A DNA stretch of 64,000 nt from Ditylenchus dipsaci (taxonomy: Eukaryota; Nematoda; Chromadorea; Rhabditida; Anguinidae). The notes under the pieces are model-generated. The model did no database searches. It was not told the DNA's origin and saw only the letters and a list, made by a program, of their open reading frames with translations. This document shows positions 52,900 to 62,274 of this stretch, piece by piece (position 1 is the stretch's first letter; every line of letters starts with the position of its first letter). A program made the translations under genes and the position numbers. The stretch spans positions 21,043 to 85,042 of the forward strand of contig SADC01000684.1 of NCBI GenBank assembly GCA_004194705.1. Reading direction: 5' to 3'.

Positions 52900-54650
52900 G
52901 GGTGGTAGTAACAATCAAAATATCCGCGGATAAATCCGTATCCTCGGATAAATCCGCGGATATGGATAATCGGTAGTAACAATCAAAAAATCTGCGGATA
53001 TTTATCCGCGGATACGGATAAATATACGCGGATAAAATCCGCAGTAACAATCAAATATCCGCGGATAAAATCCGCGGATTTATTCGTATCTGCGGATAAA
53101 TATCCGCGGATATTTATCCACGGATAAAATCGTAGTAACAAAAAATATCCACGGATATTTATCCGTATCCGCGGATATTATCCTTAGCCTGGTCGGGGGC
53201 AGGATAAATCCGCGGATAAATTTTTTGTTCTGCTTTTTTTAATCTTTCAGAATATAAATATGCTTTAATACATTACGAGGTGATCTTCAAACTACTACAA
53301 ACACATGTTTGTTGTTATAACAGTATTTTAGCACTGTTTGAGCTGCATTCAAATTCTATCACTATAATTCGTTTTTTATATCTTTGATATAATTTTTCAC
53401 CATACAATGATAATATGAGTTTTTTAAAGCATTTTACAATAGTATTTTTAAAGCAAACTTAAAGCAAAGTTCAAAGCAAGCAACATTTAAAGACATAAGT
53501 GAAATTTAAAAAAAAAGTTGAAACAAAGAGAAAATGATTCAATGTTGGGACTAAGCCAAAAGACTATTTCAAACTCTGTATTACAAGTGACTCAAGCTTT
53601 GTCGGCTAAGGCTGGGAAATTTATTTACAAGTGCTGAGGTGTCTTTTTAGTTTTTCAGTAAAAATTCATACGGAATGTTTCAGAAAAAGGGCTATCTCGA
53701 ATCACTTCTACAATAAGGCTGGGTTTCCTAATATTAGACCTAGTGGATGAAACATACATTAGAATTGTTGCTCTAGACATTTCAGTTGAAAAGATTATGT
53801 AAATCGCAAAAAATTATTACAGTATCAATGTTCAAGGCTTTATTCATAGTGAGAGCCGCTTTGTTAACATTGTTGCCAAATGACCTAGTTGTACACACGA
53901 AAGTTTCATTTTACGGAACAGTAGCGTGTGGGATGCTTTTGAAACAGGTCGCATTGGGGCTATACTCTGGGTGATTCTGGTCATGCATCAAGGTCATGGC
54001 TAATGACTCCTATTAGTTCGCCAAATGGACGATCTGAACAGCGGTAAATTTAAAAAAATAAAAAATAAATTTGAATTTCGTAATCTTGATACCGTATTTT
54101 CTCTAGTTATAGACCCGGGTCGATAATTTTTCAACTCTTCGAAAATCGGAAAATTCTAAGTTTATCTTGAAGTTTTCGGGCGCTTAACCCAATCTAAAAA
54201 GCGGAATAGGCAGAACCCGTGGGAGCCAAGAAAAGGCGAAAAGCTTTCCAATAGTGGAACACTTATCGAAACCATATTGTGCAAAACATTTTTTTCTTGA
54301 TTGAGAAAATGACTAATTTAGGCATAAATCGTTTACTTTCTGATATATAGTAAACACGAAAAAGTATGAATAAAACATTGTTATAATTCTGAAAAGACAG
54401 AGAAGTAGTAAGAAATAAAATTATAGGTAAAAATAAAAATACCAATATTTATCAGCGGATTTTATTCGCGGATAAATCCGTGGATATATCCGCGGATTTA
54501 TCCTCAGCTGCGGATAAATCCGCGGATTTTATCCGTATCCGCGGATATTTCTATCCGTGATTGTTACTACGGGTTTTTATCCGCGGATATTTCTATCCGC
54601 GGATTTTATCCGTATCCGCGGATTTTATCCGTTGATTGTTACTACCACCC
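52900..54650 (+). mobile_element. PIF/Harbinger derivative with ATCCGCGGATAAAT arrays
   Basis: Ends GGGTGGTAGTAACAATC and GATTGTTACTACCACCC are inverted, with a 3-bp CTG on both sides, the Harbinger duplication length. Arms of about 300 and 200 bp are arrays of ATCCGCGGATAAAT, whose core ATCCGCGGAT is itself palindromic. The interior has a Harbinger transposase fragment and a CCGTATTTTCTC-type repeat end near 54092. Confidence 0.8.
53826..54042 (+). pseudogene. PIF/Harbinger transposase fragment
   Basis: Readings across one frame change give SRFVNIVAK, PSCTHESFILRNSSVWDAFE, GDSGHASRSW, LMTPISSPN. This matches the Harbinger pattern F..I.A..PGS.HDS.IL..S..W..FE, then GDSGYPL..WLMTP. It has stops and covers only part of the DDE domain. 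Confidence 0.75.
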
Positions 54651-54659
54651 CTGATTCGT

Positions 54660-55200
54660 GTTCAGCATGGTTGATTTACTCAAGAAACTGTCCTTTGATT
54701 ATCACAATCACCGTCAAATTTCAAATTCCGCTCGAGACAAATAATATTTAAATTAAAATTTTTCAATTTTCAAATTTTCCGTTCCCGTGTTAATAGAATA
54801 CAATGATTCTGCCAAAATCCAGCCTAAAATCCAACACCCCAGTTTTGAGAGCAAGGAATTTTTTTTTCAGAATCAACTTTAATCATACGTGCTTCTGCTT
54901 AAATGAGAGCTAAGATGTTGTACTTGAGTGTCCGGTTGATACACGGGATATAAGTTCGCAAAACTCGACAGAAAATGTGGTTTGAACAAAAAGTTCACCC
55001 TTAATCCAGATCAAAATACACCGCTTCTAATTTGGAGGGCAAGGAATTTTTTTGAAAAACTTTAATTAAAAGAAATCTAAGATGTTGTACTTGAGTGTTC
55101 CGGAAAGATATCCAACATAGGTTTGCAAAACATCTCAGAAAATTGCGGCCTTAGTCAAAGTGATGACGGACACAGCTGACCCAAACACGTGTTAGATGAA
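54660..55200. other. No gene recognised
   Basis: Contains two related blocks, each with AAGGAATTTTTTTG, CTAAGATGTTGTACTTGAGT and TCCGG (about 54850-54950 and 55040-55110): a degenerate local direct duplication. No coding signal. Confidence 0.45.
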
Positions 55201-55205
55201 GCGTG

Positions 55206-55459
55206 CCGTATTTCCTATTTCCTTATTGCTCGACATGTCCCAATCGCTCGACACGCCCTACTTTGAGCGCCTATGTCTTAGGCCAGAGAAATTTTTTGCA
55301 AAGATGTTTATTGCATTTTCTTAACTCCCACGAGCTCTACCAATTCCACTTTTCAGATCTTGAAGTTTCAGCCAAAGATCTTGAGATCGACCTAAAATTT
55401 TTCTGATTTTCGGTGATTTGAAAAATAGCTCAACTGTCGAGTAATTAGAGGAAATACGG
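55206..55459. mobile_element. MITE, CCGTATTTCC family
   Basis: CCGTATTTCCTATTTCC and GAGGAAATACGG inverted ends, with TA at the right. The interior is shared with the other CCGTATTT copies (segments such as TTTTCTTAACTCCCACGAGC). Confidence 0.65.
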
Positions 55460-55492
55460 TATTTCGTGAAGCTTTTGTATCATACAGTCGCC

Positions 55493-55698
55493 GTAAAAGC
55501 CCAAGTGCACCCCATCCAAAAGTATTTTTCTCTAAGCGTCCTATTTTGGGTTCCCTTGATTTTTTTAAGTTTTCTTTTTTGCAATGTGTAGCGCGCCAAC
55601 TTAGGCTTAGGTTTAGGCTCAGGCCTTAGGCTTAGATGAAAAAAGTCTGCTTAGAGAAAAATACTCTTTGCAGGGGGGGGGTGCACTTGGGTATCTGT
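55493..55698. mobile_element. Foldback element flanked by 12-bp direct repeat
   Basis: CATACAGTCGCC occurs perfectly at 55481-55492 and 55699-55710. Between them AAGCCCAAGTGCACCCC and GGGGGTGCACTTGGGT are inverted, with TCTCTAAGC/GCTTAGAGA inside and a TTAGGCTTAGGTTTAGGC tract. The duplication length suggests a MULE-like element. Confidence 0.75.
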
Positions 55699-56814
55699 CA
55701 TACAGTCGCCAATCGATCTAGACGATTTCCACAAAAAGTGGGCTTATTTTTCGAAAAACTGGGCACATTTTTCCTTTTTGACTAGAACCAAAAAAAACTG
55801 GGCACTTTTTCACATTTCTAAGTCACTTTCCCCCAAACTGGCCAACTTCACTTATCGTCCGATAAAAAAAGTTGACCATTGCTCTTACTAACTGAAATAG
55901 ATTGGAGTACAATTTTAATGGGAAATTTGCAAAAAATGAATTTTAATCTTGAGGTAGCCAAGAGAAAAACTTATATGTTTGCTAAACATTTTTTTGACGG
56001 AAGCAAATGCTGCTAGACTAAACCTAATTAGTTATTTTGAATGCCATGGCTCATAGGCTAGCTAAATTTAAAAAGTTGCTCACAATATTTATAAGGCTAT
56101 AGGTGATTTGCGCCCTCAAAATGCTGAATTACGCCCTCAAATTAATTATTTACACCCTTAAATTTTATATTGCCGTTTTTCACCCATTTTTTGTTGTAAT
56201 TTTTTAAAATGTTTTTTACCAGCATGTAGCCCTGGATCTTGGCTTTCTAATAAGCTATCAAACTTGCCTGAATAATTTATAAAATGACAAGATTAAGAAA
56301 TTTCAGAATAATTTTTAAAAAATTGACAGTTTTTTTGAAACACCTACCGTATTTTCTCTAATGGGATGTCCACAATGCATCCGCATCCGTGTCCGCGTCC
56401 GTAATACGGACCGTGTTTTCGCCAACAATGTACAGTTGCGGACAATTGATTGGCGTCAGCACATATATTTTTCTTTCTTGTTGATTTTGAACGTAAATAT
56501 AAATGTTTTCAAAAAACCAAATACACGGTTTGTAGAGCTCTTCAAGGGCTCCAAAACTGTCATTACACTTTTCTAAATAAAATAATTTTCTTGGTTTGTT
56601 TTGGGCAACTTTTAAGAGCGTTGCATTTTTTTGCCCGACAATTGATTGGCCTCAGAAAGTTTTATTGGATAATAACATAACAAACATAACAATTTACATC
56701 AACGATAGCTTGACAATGTAAGCCCTAAATCTTAGCTACAATTTGGTAGGTCAAACTCTTCTCTTTGATTATTTCGAGAAAAGTTATGACCATCAATAAA
56801 AACGTGTCGATTTC

Positions 56815-57213
56815 TAGTCAAAATCAAAGTAAATGGAAGGAAAATGGTTGTTCGGTCGCATAAATACTGACTTTTCTTGATTTGAAAGCTTAATAGTTTT
56901 TCTACAAAATGACATATCAGGCTTTTTTTAAAAATTGCACAGGGCTGAGAAACGGATGGTTGAAGTTGAAAGAAGTAAAAAAACCTCTATTTTTGCCTTA
57001 TTTTGGGACATTTTCACTTCTTTCAACTTCAACCATCCGTTTCTCAGCCCTGTGCAATTTTTAAAAAAAGCCTGATATGTCATTTTGTAGAAAAATTATT
57101 AAGCTTTCAAATAGTGCATTAACTCATAACTTTCGATATTGAAACTTTCAAGAAAAGTCAGTATTTATGCGACCGAACAACCATTTTCCTTCCATTTACT
57201 TTGATTTTGACTA
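56815..57213. mobile_element. Palindromic foldback inserted in the left MULE arm
   Basis: AGTCAAAATCAAAGTAAATG at one end and its complement at the other are joined through a nearly perfect palindrome of about 190 bp per arm (for example GGGCTGAGAAACGGATGG near 56943). The right MULE arm lacks it: there TCGATTTCTGAGTAATACT is continuous. Confidence 0.8.
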
Positions 57214-57239
57214 GAAATCGGGGTGGTACTTTCTTTTAG

Positions 57240-57410
57240 CGTCAAAAGACGCTTTTCTAGCGTCAAAATACTTTTTTCTAGCGTCAAAATTTTCTAGCGT
57301 CAAAATACGTTTTTCTAGCGTCAAAACACGCTATTCTAGCGTCAAAATGTTTCTAGCATCAAAATACGCTATTCTAGCTTCAAAATACACTTTTCTAGCG
57401 TCAAAAGCCA
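57240..57410 (+). repeat. TAGCGTCAAAATACGCTTTTC array, left MULE arm
   Basis: Eight or more copies of a unit of about 20 bp, TTTCTAGCGTCAAAATACGC, with variants. The inverted counterpart is at 59850-60115. Confidence 0.85.
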
Positions 57411-57679
57411 TACCCTTTTCATCTGCCATCAAAATGAATTTTTGCCGTAAAAATGCTTTTTCTGTCGTGTAATAGCTTTTTCTGCCATAAAAATACTTCT
57501 TTCTACCTTCAAAACTTCCACTGTCTAAGATGTGGTCGTTATTTCCTGTTCATTCTACTCAATATTATCCCCACATCTTCAAAATTATACTCTACGCTAC
57601 ATAATTTAGACCAGACAACTTTTATTCCAAATACCACACTATAACAACAAAGCGATAACAGTGAAAACAAAACTACACA

Positions 57680-59777
57680 TCACTCAGCAATTTGATCTCT
57701 TTGAAGGGAATTTCTTGCAGCTGCTGGCCTTCCTCTTTTTCGCTTGCCCTCAAGTCTTCTGGCCCTAGCTTCCTCTGGGTAGACAATGAGACCTTCCTTC
57801 TCCATAATCATCAGCGCATGCTTGCAGGCTTTTTTCTTCATCCCTTCAGGACAGGTGCACTCGTACCACTCTGGCCACTTCGCTGACGGGGAGACAAAGA
57901 CGAATTTATTGCGTAGCAAAACGTACCTAAAGCATTGCGGTCAGAGAGATGTCAGGCGCGAAATAAATTAAGAGTGCTTACATTTCCCAATCACCGAATC
58001 TCCCAGTTGTCAAAACGCTGTAGTGTTCAACAAATCTTCTCCCTCGGTACAAAGACTTGTCGGAATGATATAGGACGGTGGAACGCTTGTTGACTTGCTC
58101 ATGCGAGGATCTTTTCTGCGTAACTCGTAGGCTTCTCTGTGCATGTCCGGCGGAATAGTTGGTAGAATGGCAGGAATCTGCAAAAAGAGAGAAGATCTTC
58201 AGGCAATCAATCTTTCTTACTAAATTTACCTGGTGATCGGGACAAGAACTACAGTTGGTCATCATTCTCTCCATTAGCGGCATGAACTCGGCTAGCACCA
58301 GCTTTCTTCGGAGCGTATGGCAGTCTTTGATCACTCTGTTTCGACTCTCCAGACCATTGTTTGTGGCGACAGCAGACGAGTAAGCTTCGTACCAACCCGA
58401 GTAGGCAGAGTTTACCCACTGACGGAAGAAGTAGTCAGAAAACAAACGGACAGCATCACCCTTCTGATTCCATTCAGCACGGAGCACGACGGCAGCTAAA
58501 CCAGCGACGTATAATTTATTATAAAGCAGATCTAAGGTGTTAATCATCACCTCTCTCGAACTCTTCTACGGAAGTAGCTAGGCGAAGAACTGCAATTTGA
58601 CTGAGTATTAGTTCTCTCATCGGCTTAAGCGGACGCTTGTTCAGACGGGTCTTGACGTTACGCAACATATGGACATAGCACATCCCCTCTTCACAGCTGG
58701 CCAAACAATAAGAGCAGCTGAAGTATAGGTGAACAGATGAAGAAGAAGGCAGTGAAGATTAAGACAAGCTACCTCGTGTAATTGATTGGTCTCCATCCGC
58801 CATGAGCACATCTGGTTTGTAGGACAGTCCAGCTATCGCTCTCATAAAGACTTCATAGGCCCACCCACTCTCATCAGAGACCAGTGCCACATAAGAGATG
58901 AAAAACTTTCCTATCACATCGGAGAATCCTGTGACCTAAACGTTTGTATGGTACATGCATACATAATTTATAAAAAGGACAAATGTTACCATAAGCGGGT
59001 ATCCCGACCAATTCACCTTATATGTAGCATCTATTTGAATCGAGATCGAGTTGCGCTGTAGCTGTTGGATACGAGGCGTTGACCATACAAGACAGAACTG
59101 CTCACGATGATGGAAGTAGTCGACGACGAAAGCCTTGTTCTCTTCAACGGGCACAGCAATATTCTCTTGAGCGTATCTTTGAAGGTCGAGCATTGTGAGT
59201 GAAGGGCGCTGCTTTTTCTTCTGTCTGTAAGCAAAACCTTCGATCTGCTTGAGCCTTGGAACATTGCCGATCTCAGCCGACTCCTGAACGCAGTAGTAAA
59301 AATGTCATCTCACTTAGACCTACATACTTGCATCTCCATCTGCAGCGTCCTTGCCGTTTTTTTCTTATTGATCCCCTCTTTGATGAAATTTTTTATTGGC
59401 GATCCAAGGCCTTGCACATGATCATCCTCCTTTTTTGTGAGCAGAGTGAACACCGGACATCTCAACATAAATAATTGCCGAATCGCTTGGACGACGAACG
59501 CGAAGCAACGCAGAGCACTGATATCCTTTCTTCTGCGCGTATGAGCACTTGTACTTTTCCAGCGAATGTTTGTCCGAGACCACAGTTTTGTCCCTGAACG
59601 CAATACGAGCCATAATAGGAAGACATAAAAACAAATAAACACGAACTTGGTCCACGATCCTTTGTTTAGCTGCATCCATTGTTCGAGGCTGTCCTCATCT
59701 TCAAAGTGGGCGATAGGATGATAGTTCAGACCGAATCGACGCTTTCTCACTTGTCCAATCTCAACGAAAGCTTCCAT
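57680..59777 (-). CDS. MULE transposase with SWIM zinc finger
   Basis: Seven exons: 59777-59647, 59593-59328, 59283-58990, 58935-58773, 58717-58230, 58177-57982, 57926-57680, coding about 595 residues. The N-terminal Cys/His region is KYKCSYAQKKGYQCSALLRV to HSAHKK. The DDE core has its first Asp in SIQIDATYKVNWSGYPLM, the second in YKPDVLMADG, and Glu in ATNNGLESRN. The C-terminal SWIM finger is ECTCPEGMKKKACKH (CxC...CxH). A basic tail KRKRGRPAA follows. Cut-and-paste transposase of its host element. All catalytic motifs are present. Frame breaks at about 59425 (A6 run), 58545 and 58060 could be assembly indels, so activity cannot be excluded. Confidence 0.85.
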
Positions 59778-59849
59778 GTTGGCTGATCAACTAAAATTAA
59801 GAATGAACACCCGTGAAACACATAGAAACAGAAATGGCAAATGAGAACA

Positions 59850-60115
59850 CATTTGACGCTAGAATAGCGTATTTTGACGTTAGAAACATTTTGACGCTAG
59901 AAAAGCTAATTTTGACGCTAGAATAGCGTATTTTGACGCTAGAAAAACGTATTTTGACGCTAGAAAAGTTTTGACGCTAGAAAAGCTAATTTGACGCTAG
60001 AATAGCGTGTTTTGAAGCTAGAAAAACGTATTTTGACGCTAGAAAAATTTGACGCTAGAAAAAAGTATTTTGGCGCTAGAAAAGCGTCTTTTGACGCTAG
60101 AAAAAAGTATTACTC
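59850..60115 (-). repeat. TAGCGTCAAAATACGCTTTTC array, right MULE arm
   Basis: About thirteen units of TTTTGACGCTAGAAAAGCG, the complement of the left array. It is longer than the left one, showing unequal expansion. Confidence 0.85.
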
Positions 60116-60564
60116 AGAAATCGACACGTTTTTATTGATGGTCATAACTTTTCTCGAAATAATCAAAGAGAAGAGTTTGACCTACCAAATTGTAGCTAAG
60201 ATTTAGGGCTTACATTGTCAAGCTATCGTTGATGTAAATTGTTATGTTTGTTATGTTATTATCCAATAAAACTTTCTGAGGCCAATCAATTGTCGGGCAA
60301 AAAAATGCAACGCTCTTAAAAGTTGCCCAAAACAAACCAAGAAAATTATTTTATTTAGAAAAGTGTAATGACAGTTTTGGAGCCCTTGAAGAGCTCTACA
60401 AAACCGTGTATTTGGTTTTTTGAAAACATTTATATTTACGTTCAAAATCAACAAGAAAGAAAAATATATGTGCTGACGCCAATCAATTGTCCGCAACTGT
60501 ACCGTGTCCGTAAACCGCGCCGTGAAACGGTCCGTGAAACGGAACGGATTGCCACCCACAATGT

Positions 60565-60800
60565 GCCGTATCACGGTCCGTGAACACGGACCGTGATACG
60601 GTCCGTCAATATTTTTGGGCCGATTTTTTCAGTTAGCAGGTAAATTTATTTTTTTGCATGTCGTTTTCAGTTTAATCGAACGCCCAAATTTATACAGCAT
60701 TTCTGTAAAAAACATCGGAAAAATCGTGAAAACACAGAACGCAGAGTCGATAATTTTTTCAACACGGACCGTGTTTTTCGTACGGTCCGTGATTTTTGGG
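60565..60800. repeat. ACGGTCCGTGATACGG inverted units
   Basis: CACGGTCCGTGAACACGGAC, GTGATACGGTCCGTC and, 170 bp on, ACACGGACCGTG and TACGGTCCGTG. Each unit is palindromic around CGGTCCG/CGGACCG. It lies just outside the MULE right end and resembles units in the MULE termini, so it may be part of another copy. Confidence 0.55.
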
Positions 60801-60891
60801 CAGGAGTAGCTCAGATGCACAAGCCAAAATTGCGTTTCTTAACTTCTAAGAGCGTTTTAAGCCTTTTAACAATTAAAAAAACATGTTTTAA

Positions 60892-61124
60892 AGGGCATGC
60901 CCGTGCGTTAAGGCGCGAACCAGCAGTTTTTTCGAATTTTTTCGAATCGTCCCATTTTTCCTTCGTTCTGCGTCAAATCTGATATAGATGACCTTATGCT
61001 GCTTTTAAAACCTAGACAGAAAGCTTAAAAAATCTAGACGAGAACGAATGTGAAAATTTATCGAGTAAGAAAAGGACTGCTGGTTCGCGCCTTTTCTCCC
61101 CATCGGGCACGATCATGCCCCTTT
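60892..61124. mobile_element. Foldback MITE (AAAGGGCATGCCCGTG)
   Basis: TTAAAGGGCATGCCCGTGCG pairs with CGGGCACGATCATGCCCCTT, and GCGCGAACCAGCAGT with ACTGCTGGTTCGCGC. Non-coding. Confidence 0.7.
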
Positions 61125-61129
61125 AAACG

Positions 61130-62270
61130 AGTGCTTTTACATTTTCGGCCAACAGAAAATTTCACCGCAAATCGACTTTTCGCCTTAGGAAACAGGAAAA
61201 TAGTACTGGAGGGGAGCTGGATACCTTATTTTTTATTTACATAAGAGTATTATTCTTCGTTTTGGTCACTAGAGCTGGGAAAAAAGGAGTCTGCATACCA
61301 GGTTTTCTTCATGCGGTAGTCCTCAATAAACAAAACTATATACAAATTCTTCCTGATTATGGTCACTAGATACCCTTCTAGGGTGGTTTACCTTGGTAAC
61401 CTGAGGCAAAAAGGGGTCCCGGAACTCAATGTTCCTGGGCTGTCCCGGACATTGAGGTATTATTTTGAAACTGACGCTTTTTCGCAGTTTTAGTTTGCAT
61501 GATGATTTATAGGCTCATGCTCAAAATATACCTGGCGTCATTTTCAGTACATGTTTGCATATCATGTATAATAATTACAAAAAAATAAGTTTTGAAATAA
61601 TACCGAAACCCGACCCTTAAAATATTCTTTTCTTCCTTGGTCAAACCTTCCCAATTTGCCTATTTTTCTGAAGTGATTTCTCCGTGGAGCGATATTTATC
61701 TAATTTCTTATGCACTTTGCCTGTGAGAAGTTAGTAAACCTAACGAAACGTCAATACTGTGGGTAAAATTTATTTAAGTATACTTTTTGACTGATTTTTT
61801 TATTTTGGTGGTCAATTAGGTATTTGCTGACCAGTAAAGCAGTGCTCAAAATGGTTGCAATCGATTGCTCTTAAAGTCACTGAACTTGCTGAAAATAGAG
61901 TGTGCACCCAAGGGGGCAACCTGTGACCTAGGTAATGCGTATATGAAGTTACCATCCACACCTCTCCCACCCCCCTTCTGAAAAATTTGGTGAAATTTTT
62001 TCTGAGCATGGAGGTTGAAAATTATAGACCCGTCTCTAATCACGGACCCGTCTCTAAATATAGACCCCCCTCGGGTAGGTTGAAAAATTATAGACCCGGG
62101 TCTATAATTAGAGAGAATACGGTAAATCTTGTCATTTTCTAAATCATTCAGGCAAGTTTGATAGCTGATTGTGCTTGTGCAAATTGCAAAAAATTGGAAA
62201 ACAGGAGTGATTCGAACTGGTATAGGGTCGTTTCAATTTCTATTGATAACTAATAAACGTTTTCAGAATT
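61130..62270. other. No gene recognised; repeat fragments
   Basis: Includes a piece of the hairpin cassette (61265-61345), a fragment of the 44.7-kb MITE family near 61910-61960, and a CCGTATT-type terminus at 62040-62120 followed by the right half of an inverted pair whose partner is at 56255-56300. Confidence 0.5.
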
Positions 62271-62274
62271 AATG

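Larger units (their letters stand above)
56378..60555 (-). mobile_element. Nearly complete MULE with about 0.9-kb inverted ends
   Basis: CCACAATG flanks both sides (56370-56377, 60556-60563). The arms share ACAATTGATTGGCGTCAGCA, GTAAGCCCTAAATCTTAGCT and arrays of TTTCTAGCGTCAAAATACG (about 57240-57410 and 59850-60115). The left arm is interrupted by a 400-bp palindrome. The interior encodes one transposase on the minus strand. The element lies inside an older inverted pair (56255-56300 with 62130-62175). Confidence 0.85.
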
